A stretch of DNA of 64,000 nucleotides from Tautonia marina (GCF_009177065.1 NZ_WEZF01000012.1:124001-188000); one strand, 5' to 3'; counted from the first letter of the stretch, positions 52,039 through 62,901 are shown. A program made the numbers and translations. Notes: a model not told the origin generated them from the letters alone.

Positions 52039-54300
52039 TCAGCCCGTCTGCTCGGGCTTGAGAATGACCACGGCCAGCGGAGGCAGGGTCAGGTTCAGGA
52101 AGAACGGGCGGCCGGCGTGGTGTTCATTGATGGCTTCGAGATACCCGCTATTGCCGGCGTTCGAACCCCCGTAGAGGGACGAATCCGAGTTAAAGACCTC
52201 GCGATAGCCACCACCGCGCGGAACGCCAATCCGGTAGTTCTCCCGCAGACAAGGGGTGAAGTTGCACACAACAACCAGTTCGTCGCTGGGCTGTTTCCCT
52301 TTCCGAAGGAAGGCCAGAACGCTGTTTTCCCAGTCGTGCAATTCCAGCCAGTCAAACCCTTGCCAATCAAAGTCAATTTCGTGCAGGGCTCCCTCGGACT
52401 GATAAATGCGGTTCAGGTCAGCGACCATCCGCTGGAGTCCTTGATGGTCGGCCCACTGGAGCAGGTGCCAGTCGAGACTTTCCGACTCGTTCCACTCGCG
52501 CCACTGGCCAAACTCTCCTCCCATAAAGAGGAGTTTCTTGCCAGGATGCGTCCACTGATAGGAGAGCAAGAGCCGGAGGTTGGCCACCTTTTGCCACAGA
52601 TCACCGGGCATCTTGTCGAGCAACGATCGCTTCCCGTGCACAACCTCGTCGTGCGAAAGCGGAAGCATAAAATTCTCGCTGAACGCATATACGAGACTAA
52701 ACGTCAGCACGCCATGTTCGTACTTGCGATAGACGGGGTCTTTGGAAATATATCGAAGCGTGTCATTCATCCAGCCCATGTTCCACTTGAGGCTGAACCC
52801 GAGTCCGCCGACGTACGTCGGACGGGAGACTCCCGGAAACGCGGTCGACTCCTCGGCGATGGTCAGAACCCCGGGAAACTGAGCGTGGGCCGCCTCGTTG
52901 AACTTCTTGAGGAAATCGATCGCTTCGAGGTTCTCGTTGCCACCGAACGCGTTGGGAACCCACTCGCCGGGGTTTCGGCTGTAGTCGAGATAGAGCATCG
53001 ACGCGACCGCATCGACTCGAAGGCCGTCGATGTGATACTTATCCAGCCAGAAGAGGGCATTTGCGAGCAGGTAATTCCGGACCTCGGAGCGTCCGAAATT
53101 GTAGATCTTCGTCCCCCAGTCGCGGTGCTCCCCCAGCCTCGGATCTTCGTGCTCGTACAGGTGCGTGCCGTCGAAATAGCCCAGGCCGTGCAGGTCTCTG
53201 GGGAAGTGGGCTGGCACCCAATCGATGATCACGCCAATCCCGTGGCGGTGCATCGTGTCAACGAACAGGGCAAAGTCATCGGGAGAGCCGAACCGGGAGG
53301 TGGGCGCGTACAGTCCGACCGGTTGATAGCCCCAGGACCCGTCAAACGGGTGTTCGTTGATCGGCAGTAGCTCGACGTGCGTGAACCCCATCTCGGTGAC
53401 GTATTGAGCGAGTTGCTCCGCTAACTCCTTATATGAGAGATACTCGCCGTTCTGTTCAGCCCGGCGCTTCCACGAGCCGAGGTGAACCTCGTAGACCGAG
53501 ATGGGCGCATCGAGCCCTTGCTTCTGGGTCCTCTGCCCCATCCACTCGGCGTCGTTCCAGCGGAAGTGGTCGACATCCCAGACTATCGAGGCGGTCTGGG
53601 GTCGGCGTTCGGCATAAAAACCGTAGGGGTCAGCCTTTGCAACAAGGTAATTGTTGTATCGGCTCTTGATCTCGTACTTGTAGACCTCTCCGGGCTGGAG
53701 GTCCGGGATAAACATTTCCCAGAGCCCCGTCGGTCCGAGGTTGCGCATCGGGTGGCGACGGCCGTCCCAGTGGTTGAAGTTTCCGACCACACTGACTCGC
53801 TGGGCATTGGGAGCCCAGACGGCAAAGTGAACCCCTCGGATGCCATCGATTTCTCGAACGTGCGCTCCGAGCTTCTCGTAGGAACGCAAATGGTTCCCTT
53901 CACCGAGCAGATAAATATCGAAATCTGAGAGCACCTGCCCGAAACGATACGGGTCGACCAGTTGCCAGCGATGCCCCTCGCCGTTTTCGATCGCCAGCCG
54001 ATATGGGATTACCGAGGATCGATCCGGAATGACCAGCTCGAAGAGCCCTTCCGGGTGCAACCGATTCATGGCAATCGGAGTGCCGGGTTCTCCTCCGGTC
54101 AAATCGACTACCCAGGCGCGGGCCGCATCGGGAAGCAAGGCTCGAATGGCCAGATGGGTCCGCCCATTGACGTCGATGACATGAGGGCCAAGCACTCCGA
54201 AGGGATCCCAGTGCCTGGCATCAATCAGTTGCTCAATATCGGACGTGTGCAAGGTCGGTGTCGAAACGGAGGGAGAGTTCGGATGGGTCGTCGTGCTCAT
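52039..54300 (-). CDS. glgB: 1,4-alpha-glucan branching enzyme
   Basis: 753 residues, full length. It makes alpha-1,6 branches in glycogen in the cytosol. An N-terminal branching-enzyme domain ([10 protein letters not shown]) and a CBM48 domain ([30 protein letters not shown]) precede the GH13_9 barrel with [25 protein letters not shown] (Asp nucleophile), EESTAFPG (Glu acid/base) and [12 protein letters not shown] (His-Asp), then the all-beta C-terminal domain. All catalytic residues are seen. No other glycogen gene is nearby. Confidence 0.97.
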   Translation of the reverse strand: MSTTTHPNSPSVSTPTLHTSDIEQLIDARHWDPFGVLGPHVIDVNGRTHLAIRALLPDAARAWVVDLTGGEPGTPIAMNRLHPEGLFELVIPDRSSVIPYRLAIENGEGHRWQLVDPYRFGQVLSDFDIYLLGEGNHLRSYEKLGAHVREIDGIRGVHFAVWAPNAQRVSVVGNFNHWDGRRHPMRNLGPTGLWEMFIPDLQPGEVYKYEIKSRYNNYLVAKADPYGFYAERRPQTASIVWDVDHFRWNDAEWMGQRTQKQGLDAPISVYEVHLGSWKRRAEQNGEYLSYKELAEQLAQYVTEMGFTHVELLPINEHPFDGSWGYQPVGLYAPTSRFGSPDDFALFVDTMHRHGIGVIIDWVPAHFPRDLHGLGYFDGTHLYEHEDPRLGEHRDWGTKIYNFGRSEVRNYLLANALFWLDKYHIDGLRVDAVASMLYLDYSRNPGEWVPNAFGGNENLEAIDFLKKFNEAAHAQFPGVLTIAEESTAFPGVSRPTYVGGLGFSLKWNMGWMNDTLRYISKDPVYRKYEHGVLTFSLVYAFSENFMLPLSHDEVVHGKRSLLDKMPGDLWQKVANLRLLLSYQWTHPGKKLLFMGGEFGQWREWNESESLDWHLLQWADHQGLQRMVADLNRIYQSEGALHEIDFDWQGFDWLELHDWENSVLAFLRKGKQPSDELVVVCNFTPCLRENYRIGVPRGGGYREVFNSDSSLYGGSNAGNSGYLEAINEHHAGRPFFLNLTLPPLAVVILKPEQTG

Positions 54301-54643
54301 GATTTCTTCAAGGTTTAGTAGGGTCCGTAACGATCCGTCGTCCTCGGAGTTTGGCCAGGCTAGCTCGTCAGTAGGCTAGTCATCCCGACGGAGGGCTGCA
54401 ACCTCAATGCCAAGAACCGTCTCGGACGGACGATTGATCGTAAGTGGCCGCTATGCCATGATGGGAATGATCGCTCCGGACGGGAGACTCTGGCCCTGAG
54501 GGTGCCGATTCGGTTCGTTGCTCCGGATTCTCGACACCGCGCATCAAGCCGGTGACGCAGTGGTTTCAGGAAGTCCAGAACGACGGGTTCCAGCAGTTCT
54601 CCCGATGGCTTGGGTTTGAAGACCGGCTCGCGGACGCAATGGA
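54301..54643. other. Divergent intergenic region, 343 bp
   Basis: It should hold the glgB promoter (minus) and the signalling-operon promoter (plus). A 31-codon frame (GTG 54552 to TGA 54647) ends in an ATGA overlap with the next start; it has no ribosome-binding site and is probably not a gene. No other feature was seen. Confidence 0.4.
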
Positions 54644-55774
54644 ATGAGCGACGTACTGATCGTCGACGACAGCCCGACGGACCGAGCGTATTTCCGGACC
54701 CTTCTGCGGCGGGCCGACTTTCGCGTCTATGAAGTCGAAACGGGCAGTCAGGCCCTCGCCGCGGCACAAACGATCCGGCCCCATGCGGTGATCCTCGACA
54801 TCAACCTGCCGGATATTGACGGGCATCGCGTCTGCCGGGCACTCCGGGCCGACCCGATGATCAGCGGCATCCCGGTCTTGATGCTCACAGTTCGAGATCA
54901 CGAGGCTGATGTCCTTGCCGGACTTGAAGCAGGGGCTGACGACTACGTCGCCAAGGATGCCGCTCCTGAGGTGATTCTGGCCCGGGTGCGCCGCCTCTGC
55001 CGTTACCGGCAGATGGCCAATACCTCCCTGCTCAACGAGCAAATGGCCCAGATCGGGCGGCTTCTGGCTGGAATCGTACATGAGATTCGGGGGCCGCTTG
55101 GCGTGATTCGAGGCAACGCCGAACTCATGCGGATGCAATTGCAGGCAGACGACCCGGCCATTCGATTCGCCGACCCGATCATCCGAAGCGTTCAGCTCCT
55201 GCAAGTTCGTCTCGAACATCTGATGGCGACCGTTCGGGGCGGTCCTCCCGTGCTGCGCCCCCTGGAACTCGAACCCTTGCTCCGCGAGGCGATCGACTAT
55301 TTTCGCAAAGGCTCCGACCCGAAACAGGGACATGTCGAACTCCTTGTGGAACCGGCGCCGGAGGGCATGCCGACCGTTCGAGCCGACGCCGGCCGCCTGC
55401 TTCAGGTCTTGCTCAATTTGATGACCAACGCTCGGGAAGCGATTCTCTCGAACGCCTCGGAAGGCACGATCCGACTTCGCCTCGTTCCACGATCCGAGGC
55501 CGATCGTCCGGGAATTTGTATCGAGGTCCTCGACAGTGGGCCGGGAATTCCCGAAGACGTGATGCCCCGCATCTTCGAGCCCTTCTTTACGACCAAGGAC
55601 ACCGGCACCGGTTATGGGCTTTACCTCTCCGCCGAGATTCTTCGGGAGCACGGCGGACGGCTCTCCGTCGAGAACTCCCCCGAAGGAGGTGCCTGTTTCT
55701 TGCTCTGGCTGCCCGATTCGACCGCAGGAGCCACGTCGCCCCCTGCACAGAACCGCTCGGCGGAATTGTCCTAG
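54644..55774 (+). CDS. Receiver domain - histidine kinase hybrid
   Basis: 376 residues. N-terminal response-regulator receiver (about 1-120): VLIVDDSPTD acidic pair, ILDINLPDIDG phospho-Asp, and LTVRD/AKD Thr-Lys switch. A histidine kinase follows: HisKA with GIVHEIRGPLGVIRGNAELM (His near 149) and HATPase with NLMTNAREAI, DSGPGIPEDV, EPFFTTKDTGTGYGLY. There is no TM helix or sensor domain, so it is a cytosolic phosphorelay component. It heads the three-gene signalling operon, with the PAS kinase 120 bp downstream. Confidence 0.92.
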   Translation: MSDVLIVDDSPTDRAYFRTLLRRADFRVYEVETGSQALAAAQTIRPHAVILDINLPDIDGHRVCRALRADPMISGIPVLMLTVRDHEADVLAGLEAGADDYVAKDAAPEVILARVRRLCRYRQMANTSLLNEQMAQIGRLLAGIVHEIRGPLGVIRGNAELMRMQLQADDPAIRFADPIIRSVQLLQVRLEHLMATVRGGPPVLRPLELEPLLREAIDYFRKGSDPKQGHVELLVEPAPEGMPTVRADAGRLLQVLLNLMTNAREAILSNASEGTIRLRLVPRSEADRPGICIEVLDSGPGIPEDVMPRIFEPFFTTKDTGTGYGLYLSAEILREHGGRLSVENSPEGGACFLLWLPDSTAGATSPPAQNRSAELS

Positions 55775-55897
55775 CTGAAGCGAAATCCGATGCCCTCAGA
55801 GGGTTGTTCGCGAGGCCGATCCCTCCGAAATTCGAATTCAAGGGCTCGTGTTCTTCGGGCCGATCCATCCGAGTTCCTGACCGTTCGAGGCGATCGC

Positions 55898-57985
55898 ATG
55901 ACCTGGACCGGAAACGGTCGGAACCTTGCCACCAGACGCCTGCGCGTGGTGGCGGCGATGGCGTTGGGAATCAGTTTGATCCTCCTTCTCGCACTCGCCG
56001 GAACAGTCTGGGGGGCTCCGCCGTTTGTCGTGGGAGTGCTGACCGGGGCCGCGCTGGTTCTGCCCATCGGCCTGGGTTGGGGGCTGTTCGTCGAGCGAAG
56101 CCGCTGGCTTCACCCAGTGCTCATGCTGAATGAGCGCCTGACCGCTCAGATCGAGGGAATCGAACACGGCCGAACCACCTCCTCAGCAACGATCGGGGTC
56201 CACGTTCCTCCTGCGCTGTTCGAACTCCACCGAACCATCGGCCAATTCGATGGGTCAACTCCGCGGATGCGACGCACGCCAGCGACGGCTCCCTCCAGTC
56301 CTGCTCGCGAAGCGCTCACGCGGAGTGGGCTGTTCGATCCTCCTTCGGAAGTCGATGGCCTCGAGGGTTCGTCGGCGACCTTCGAAACCCGAGACATGGT
56401 CGGACGCCTGGAGCCGGAATCACTCCGATGGACCGAGGTGAGCCCCAGGTTACAAACCTTCCTGGGAGCCGGCTTGGATCGGCTCCGGCGACTCTCGATT
56501 CTCGATCTGCTTCACCCAGACGACCGAGTTCCCGCGGCCCAAGCCCTCAGAAACGCCTCCGGCAAGGGTGAAGCTCTCGGCCTGATTTACCGGCTCTCCA
56601 CTCTGGGCGGGAATCGCCGGGTGGTCGAACTGAATGTCTCGACCCGATACGATGCCGAAGGGTCGGTGGTTTACCTCCGATGCCATGTCACTGACATTAC
56701 CCATCGGATTCGAGCCCGTCGCAAAGAACGCAAGCGTACCGAGGAACTTCAGCAGCTGAATCGGACCCTTCAACTGACTAATCAAGCCCTGGCCGACCTG
56801 AAAGACCGCTACAGCGACCTCTATCAAAATGCTCCGGCTATGTATTTCAGCCTGAACCGCGAAGGCCACATTCTGGTCTGCAATGAGACGCTCCTGAAAA
56901 CGCTCGGTTACTCGCGCCGTGAACTCCTGAATCGACCTTACGTCGATCTGCTTCCCGAGGAGCTTCGGCCTTCGTTTCGAAGCCGTTTTGCCCAGTTTCT
57001 CACGTCCGGTCGAATTGAGGTTGAGAGCCAATGGCGGACTCGGGATGGTCGCCTGATCGACGTCTTCGTCACCGCCGTGGCCGTGCGGGACTCCGAAGGC
57101 CGCTTGATTCATTCAAGAAGCGTGGCGCAGGACATCACGGCCCGGAAACTCCTCGAAGCTGAGTTACGGCGCAACAATGAACGACTCGCGCGCATCAATG
57201 ACGAGCTGTCCCGAAAAAATACGGAACTCGACGAGTTTTCCTATGTGATCTCTCACGATCTGCAAGAGCCGATCCGAACCCTGATTGCCTTCTCCGGGTT
57301 TCTGAAGCAAGATTATGCGGATCGACTCGACGATCAGGCCCGCGAGTTCCTCAACTATCTCACCGAGGCTTCGACTCGGATGCGGACCCTGATCCGCGAT
57401 CTCCTGGAGCTTTCAAGAGCAGGCCAGGCCACCTCGGAGTTCCAGCCCGTCTCCCTGGAGGACGTGCTCGCAACGCTTCGAATCGACTTTGCCGAGCTGA
57501 TCCGCAGTCGAAATGCCGAGGTCCGGGTCCTGGGCACCTTGCCAACGGTCTGGGGCGACCGGACCCGAATTGGACAGCTTCTTGGGAACTTGATTGGCAA
57601 TGGGCTAAAATATAATGAATCATGCTCCCCCCGAGTCGAGGTCGGAGTTTACGTCGGTCCAATGCCGAAACGCGAGCATCGTGTGACCATCCTGATTCGC
57701 GATAACGGAATCGGTATCGATCCTCAATATCACGAAACGATCTTCCAGATGTTCCGGCGCCTTCATCCTCGGGACCGCTATGAAGGGACGGGAGCCGGCC
57801 TGGCGATCTGCCAGAAAATCGCCCGTGCCCATGGTGGCCGGCTCTGGGTCGAAAGTCATCCCGGAGCCGGATCAACTTTTTTCGTCGATCTTCCGATGGT
57901 TCCCGCCTCTTTGAACTCGGGGCTCCCCGTCTCCGAGAACAATCGGTCGGTCTCATCTCCGGACTCCGCGATCCATGTCCGCTGA
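55898..57985 (+). CDS. PAS-domain membrane sensor histidine kinase
   Basis: 695 residues from the ATG at 55898 (GAGG 7 nt upstream). Two TM helices (about 18-40 and 42-65) and a cytosolic linker come first. A PAS/PAC-like segment (about 170-275, ending VTDITHRIRARRKERKRTEE), a coiled coil and a second PAS domain (about 300-425: DLYQNAPAMYFSLNREGHILVCNETLLKTLGY) follow. The kinase core is the phytochrome/HWE-neighbour HisKA type with SYVISHDLQEPIRTLIAFSGFL, then HATPase motifs NGLKYNES, DNGIGIDP and GTGAGLAICQKI. It overlaps the receiver gene by 11 bp. Confidence 0.93.
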   Translation: MTWTGNGRNLATRRLRVVAAMALGISLILLLALAGTVWGAPPFVVGVLTGAALVLPIGLGWGLFVERSRWLHPVLMLNERLTAQIEGIEHGRTTSSATIGVHVPPALFELHRTIGQFDGSTPRMRRTPATAPSSPAREALTRSGLFDPPSEVDGLEGSSATFETRDMVGRLEPESLRWTEVSPRLQTFLGAGLDRLRRLSILDLLHPDDRVPAAQALRNASGKGEALGLIYRLSTLGGNRRVVELNVSTRYDAEGSVVYLRCHVTDITHRIRARRKERKRTEELQQLNRTLQLTNQALADLKDRYSDLYQNAPAMYFSLNREGHILVCNETLLKTLGYSRRELLNRPYVDLLPEELRPSFRSRFAQFLTSGRIEVESQWRTRDGRLIDVFVTAVAVRDSEGRLIHSRSVAQDITARKLLEAELRRNNERLARINDELSRKNTELDEFSYVISHDLQEPIRTLIAFSGFLKQDYADRLDDQAREFLNYLTEASTRMRTLIRDLLELSRAGQATSEFQPVSLEDVLATLRIDFAELIRSRNAEVRVLGTLPTVWGDRTRIGQLLGNLIGNGLKYNESCSPRVEVGVYVGPMPKREHRVTILIRDNGIGIDPQYHETIFQMFRRLHPRDRYEGTGAGLAICQKIARAHGGRLWVESHPGAGSTFFVDLPMVPASLNSGLPVSENNRSVSSPDSAIHVR

Positions 57986-58433
57986 GTTTCATCTGCTTCT
58001 GGTTGAGGACAGCGTTCCCGATGTTCTCATTCTGCGACGGGCCCTCGACGATGTCGGCTTCAGGCACCGCTTGACCGTCCTTTCCGATGGCGAGGCGGCG
58101 ATGAAGTACCTTGATCGTCTGAGCGACCTCAACTGTCCCCCAGACCTGGTCCCCGATCTCGTTCTTCTCGATCTGAACCTTCCAGGCCCGAACGGTGCCC
58201 AGATCCTGGCCCGGCTCAAAAACGATCCTCTGCTTCGTGCCATTCCCGTCGTCGTCATGACAACCTCCGGCCGTGACGAGGACGTCTGGCAGAGCTACCA
58301 GGCCGGCGCCAACACGTTCATCCAGAAGCCGGGTGATTTTCAGCGCTTCCGAGAGCTGGCGGCATCGTTTCGTCGTTACTGGGAGGAGACTGCCATTCGC
58401 CCCCCGCGCCGACCGCCGATCGGTGATCGGTGA
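57975..58433 (+). CDS. Single-domain response regulator, Rcp1-like
   Basis: 152 residues: LLLVEDSVPDVLILRRAL acidic pair, LVLLDLNLPGPNGAQILARLK phospho-Asp, VVVMTTSGRDEDVW Thr, and FIQKPGDFQRF Lys. The short extra C-terminal tail is Arg/Pro-rich. The DLNLPGxNG…TTS form with the ARLKNDPLLRAIPVVV run is that of Rcp1/CheY-like partners of phytochrome-type kinases. Its start is inside the PAS kinase gene (11-bp overlap), so the two are co-translated and likely cognate. Confidence 0.93.
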   Translation: MSAEFHLLLVEDSVPDVLILRRALDDVGFRHRLTVLSDGEAAMKYLDRLSDLNCPPDLVPDLVLLDLNLPGPNGAQILARLKNDPLLRAIPVVVMTTSGRDEDVWQSYQAGANTFIQKPGDFQRFRELAASFRRYWEETAIRPPRRPPIGDR

Positions 58434-58551
58434 TTGATCAGGAGTCGAACGAATCGGATCGGAGGCTTAATGAGGTCGTCCCTGCGTTCCGCAGTCTCCA
58501 ACGACGGCATGCGGGCGATCCTCCACCGATCCCCCCACGGACGAACGTCTC

Positions 58552-59106
58552 TCAATTCAGACTCGGATCGTTCGGCAGATCCGCCAGCCCCAGCGCTCCG
58601 GCGAGCAAGTTGGCCGAAACGCGTCGCATCAAGGTTTCCCAGAGCGTGGCATCCCCCCCTTCCAGGGCCAGAGGTGTTTCGGCCGGGATCACCCGCCAGG
58701 AGTCCTGAGCCAGTTCCATCTCAAGCTGGCCGGCACCCCAGCCGGCATAGTTGGCCAGAAACATGGAGGGCTCGACGCGACGTTGAATCAACTCCTGGAT
58801 CTTGTCCGGGTCGATCGTGGAATAAAGCCCCTCAATGATGCATTGATCCGAGAGTTCCTCGACCGAATGCAGCACCATCAGAGGACCAGGCACGGGGCCT
58901 CCCAGGAAAATCGGCTTGTCCCAATCATCCGGCTCGTTGAACACCTTTCGAGAAATCTCGGCGATGGTCGCGCCGGTCGGTCGGTTCAGGATCACCCCGG
59001 CGGCTCCGGTTTCGGAATGCTCGACCATCAACAAGACAGTCCGAACGAAGTTCGGATCGGCCAGGGAATTCGATGCGATGAGGAAGGTTCCTTTGAGGCT
59101 CGTCAT
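58552..59106 (-). CDS. YqgE/AlgH family protein (UPF0301)
   Basis: 184 residues, the usual length. Family motifs: GTFLIASNSLADPNFVRTVLLMVEHSETGAAGVILNRP, FLGGPVPGPLMVLHS, and FLANYAGWGAGQLEMELAQDSW. The family is widespread and of unsettled function (in Pseudomonas called AlgH). It is cytosolic, single gene, 136 bp downstream of coaX on the same strand. Confidence 0.95.
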   Translation of the reverse strand: MTSLKGTFLIASNSLADPNFVRTVLLMVEHSETGAAGVILNRPTGATIAEISRKVFNEPDDWDKPIFLGGPVPGPLMVLHSVEELSDQCIIEGLYSTIDPDKIQELIQRRVEPSMFLANYAGWGAGQLEMELAQDSWRVIPAETPLALEGGDATLWETLMRRVSANLLAGALGLADLPNDPSLN

Positions 59107-59242
59107 CGCCTTCAGATCCCAAGTGCCAAGGAGGAGAGAAGGAGGCGGCGAAGCGTGGCCCCGGCGAAACCGGAGGGCGCCACGTTCCCTGCGTGCGGAA
59201 GGGCGATTCTAACGGCTGATTGCGGTCGAGTCGATTGGTTGC

Positions 59243-60025
59243 TCAGGGGAAGGGGCGAGGAGCCCCGAAACCCGCCATCGCCACCCCCATCAACACCAGG
59301 TCGGGCTCGATGCGCACCCCAGCTCCCGAAACCCGAGGGCCCAGCTTCGGAGCGTCTCCTCCCGTCCAGATCACCCACGGCCGAGGTTCGAGTCCCTCCC
59401 CCTGGCGACTAATCAGCTCCCGGATCGCACCGACCGTTCCCCAGAACAATCCGGCTTCCAGAGCCGGGATCGTCGAAGCTCCCCAGGCCGGCGGCTCTCG
59501 ATCCGAACCTAGCGCGGACACTCCGGGCAGTTGCGCGGTTCCCGATTGCAGCGCCCTCGACGCAAGAGCCGGACCGATCGCAATGGCACCGCCAAGCCAG
59601 CATCCGTCAGCGTCGAGGCGCTCGACCGTAATGGCCGTGCCGCACTGAACCACAATTCCCGGTCCCGGCTGCCCGGCCAGGTGGTACGCAGCCAGCACCG
59701 AGAGCGCTCTATCCGCCCCGGTCCGCTCGGGAGCGTCGAGCCGATGGTTCAGCGAGACCTCTGCCGCCGATCGGAACCACCGAATCGGGCCGATCCCGGA
59801 ACGCTCAAGCCAGCATCCAAGCCGGTCGGCAACGGGCGGATTCACCGAGGAGATCGCCGCGGCAACGGGGAGCGGTCCCGCGATGAGCCGATCGATCGAG
59901 GTCTTCCAGACTCCTTGATCGTCCAGCACCGTCGCAATCGAATCGACAATCCGCCCGTTGGAGTCGAGACGCCCCCACTTGAGCCGCGTATTCCCGACAT
60001 CAATCACAAGGCGGTCGAGGGACAC
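59243..60025 (-). CDS. coaX: Type III pantothenate kinase
   Basis: 260 residues from a GTG at 60025, which has GGAGG 5 nt upstream; the frame runs on to 60157 without a start signal. The first step of coenzyme A synthesis, ATP + pantothenate to phosphopantothenate. ASKHA-fold motifs: LVIDVGNTRLKWG phosphate loop, ERTGADRALSVLAAYH (Asp), QCGTAITVERLDADG, and GGAIAIGP. CoaX requires K+ and is not inhibited by CoA. It lies 74 bp after obg, probably in the same transcript. Confidence 0.92.
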   Translation of the reverse strand: MSLDRLVIDVGNTRLKWGRLDSNGRIVDSIATVLDDQGVWKTSIDRLIAGPLPVAAAISSVNPPVADRLGCWLERSGIGPIRWFRSAAEVSLNHRLDAPERTGADRALSVLAAYHLAGQPGPGIVVQCGTAITVERLDADGCWLGGAIAIGPALASRALQSGTAQLPGVSALGSDREPPAWGASTIPALEAGLFWGTVGAIRELISRQGEGLEPRPWVIWTGGDAPKLGPRVSGAGVRIEPDLVLMGVAMAGFGAPRPFP

Positions 60026-60098
60026 CGCGCCCTCCAGGCACAAGCGAGACGACGAACGGTCATGCACAGAATCCGTCCCGGTCCATCGTCGAGGATGC

Positions 60099-61184
<1,086 letters not shown>

Positions 61185-61261
61185 TCAAGGGACCGGCCGC
61201 CGGGCATCGAATCGTGGTCCAGCAGAACTCAGTTCAACCTGCTCAATCTGCCGGCCAACAC

Positions 61262-61534
61262 TCAGGCGTGGGCCTCAACCTGACCGTTCGTGGCCGGAAT
61301 CACGTTGATTCGACGGCCATTCTGGTCAAAGTAGACCTTCCCTTCGGTCAGCGCGAAGATGGTCCAGTCGCGACCGACTCCCACGTTCTTGCCCGGTCGC
61401 CACTTCGTGCCGTGCTGTCGGCAAATAATGGCGCCAGGCTTGGCGAGCTGACCACCAAAGAGCTTGATTCCCAGCCGCTGGGCATTTGAATCGCGACCGT
61501 TGCGGCTGGAGCCCTGACCTTTCTTGTGAGCCAT
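61262..61534 (-). CDS. rpmA: 50S ribosomal protein L27
   Basis: 90 residues. [17 protein letters not shown] at the N-terminus reaches into the peptidyl-transferase centre. The family core [19 protein letters not shown] and the [17 protein letters not shown] strands are intact. The usual upstream partner rplU (L21) is not here: the 250 bp before the start lead into plus-strand genes. obg follows 119 bp downstream, with a hairpin (GCCCGGCG/CGCCGGGC) in between that may attenuate read-through. Confidence 0.97.
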   Translation of the reverse strand: MAHKKGQGSSRNGRDSNAQRLGIKLFGGQLAKPGAIICRQHGTKWRPGKNVGVGRDWTIFALTEGKVYFDQNGRRINVIPATNGQVEAHA

Positions 61535-61786
61535 CGCGGTAAGACCTTGCTTTCTCTCTCGACGTTTTCGAAACGCCTGGCTCCGACCACCCGACTTCTG
61601 CAGTGATCGGCGCGGGGCGAACCGAGATGGCCCCGCCAGAGCCTTGAATTCTACCCAACGGAAGGGGCTTCGGGCAAGATGGGCTCTCGAAGCCAGAGCA
61701 AACCTACGCCTTTACAGCGTCTCAAACCGCTCGGTAGTGTGGAGCACTGGGGACCCTCTCTTGCTCCCGTCTCGGAGCCCGCCACC

Positions 61787-62059
61787 ATGCCGCAAGCCCA
61801 CGTCGATCCGGCCGAACTGCGCCGGTTTGCCCAGAGCCTCAAGCAATTCAACAACGATCTCCAGAGTCGAATGACTGTGCTGAACGGTCAGTTAAACAAC
61901 CTCGGCTCCACCTGGAGAGACCGCGAGCATGACAAGTTCGCCGAGGAGTTCCGCCAGACGATGAACGTCGTGTCTCGATTCATCCAGCTCTCCGAGGCTC
62001 ACGTTCCCTTCCTGATGAAAAAAGCCGAGAAGATCGAAGACTATCTCCAGCAGCGCTAA
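61787..62059 (+). CDS. WXG100-like small helical protein
   Basis: 90 residues from the ATG at 61787 (GGAG 9 nt upstream), the usual size of ESX/type VII substrates. The hairpin pattern is clear: helix 1 (about 7-38), a turn STWRDREHDKF with Trp43 where WXG100 proteins have W-x-G, and helix 2 (about 48-86) with a Phe/Leu stripe. The Gly of WxG is replaced by Asp45. The first of three adjacent small helical genes (17 and 23 bp apart). No FtsK/EccC-type ATPase is in the window, so secretion is not shown. Confidence 0.8.
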   Translation: MPQAHVDPAELRRFAQSLKQFNNDLQSRMTVLNGQLNNLGSTWRDREHDKFAEEFRQTMNVVSRFIQLSEAHVPFLMKKAEKIEDYLQQR

Positions 62060-62076
62060 CGCAGGAGCCGGCGTCG

Positions 62077-62634
62077 ATGGCCGAGCAAGCCCGCGTCCAG
62101 TCGATCGAGGCCCTCAGTCGCTTTCGAGCCGCGGTGGCCGAATTCGGAGACGGTGCGCGCAACGCCCTCGGCGGAATCGACATCGAGCTTCGCCGCGTCC
62201 GGGACTGGCTGGAACACGAACAGCCGCGCTACTGGAAAGGGCAAATCAAGCTCTGGGATCAGCGCATGGCCGAGGCCCGCGCGGCCTTGCACCGAAAAAA
62301 CCTCCAGCGAACCGACGGCTTTGTGCCCGACGTATCCCAGGAGAAAGAAGCGCTCCGCCTCTGCAAAATGCGGCTCGAGCAGGCCGAACGCAAGCTGGCC
62401 TCCATCCGACGGTGGGTTCCTCAATTTCAGCACGCCCTCTCGGAATATCAAGGACGAACCCGGAGCCTGTCCGACGCTTCCTCCATCGACATCGCCCGAA
62501 TGCTGGCCATGCTCGACCGCATGATCGCCGCGCTTGAAGCCTACGTCAGCACAGCTGCTCCCCGCGAGCCTTCCCAACCGCCCGTCAGGCCCCCGGCCGA
62601 GCAGACTCCCAACCCTCCTGAATCGACCACCTGA
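62077..62634 (+). CDS. Helical protein of unknown function, WXG100 neighbour
   Basis: 185 residues. Almost entirely helical and charged up to about 155 (IEALSRFRAAVAEFGDG, DWLEHEQPRYWKGQIKLWDQRMAEARAALHRKN, MRLEQAERKLASIRRWVPQFQHAL), followed by a Pro-rich tail. The Trp-Lys-Gly inside its central helix is reminiscent of WxG turns but is not in a 100-residue protein. I recognise no name. It sits 17 bp after the WXG100-like gene and 23 bp before the third, so all three are one transcript. Confidence 0.72.
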   Translation: MAEQARVQSIEALSRFRAAVAEFGDGARNALGGIDIELRRVRDWLEHEQPRYWKGQIKLWDQRMAEARAALHRKNLQRTDGFVPDVSQEKEALRLCKMRLEQAERKLASIRRWVPQFQHALSEYQGRTRSLSDASSIDIARMLAMLDRMIAALEAYVSTAAPREPSQPPVRPPAEQTPNPPESTT

Positions 62635-62657
62635 CCGTCACCGGAGCCTCGATCCCC

Positions 62658-62888
62658 ATGCGACCCTCAAACATCACGGCGGGAGGCGCGAAACTTCAGC
62701 ACGACCTGAAGGCGCTTCGGGCCCGATGGGACCAGACGCGGGACGAGTGGGATGACGCGGTCAGCCGCGATTTCGAGGCCAAGCAACTGGTCCCCCTGGA
62801 ACAGGCCGTCGCCCAGGCCATTCACGGCATCGACGACCTGCACCAGTTCCTTTCCCGAATGATCAAGGACATCGGGCCCGACGAGTGA
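62658..62888 (+). CDS. Small helical protein, WXG100-like
   Basis: 76 residues: helix 1 (about 8-28), Trp31-Asp32-Asp33 in DEWDDAVSRDFEAK, then helix 2 (about 45-72; PLEQAVAQAIHGIDDLHQFLSRMIKDI). The turn with Trp and a Phe eight residues later matches the first gene of the trio (Trp43, Phe51). It could form a pair with that protein, as EsxA/EsxB do. It ends 14 bp before the convergent hydrolase gene stop. Function is unknown. Confidence 0.72.
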   Translation: MRPSNITAGGAKLQHDLKALRARWDQTRDEWDDAVSRDFEAKQLVPLEQAVAQAIHGIDDLHQFLSRMIKDIGPDE

Positions 62889-62901
62889 GGCCGAAGCTCC
62901 C

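Noticed and set aside
54566-55651. 361-codon minus-strand frame
   Set aside because: Antisense of the receiver-kinase gene, which has all phosphorelay motifs on the plus strand.
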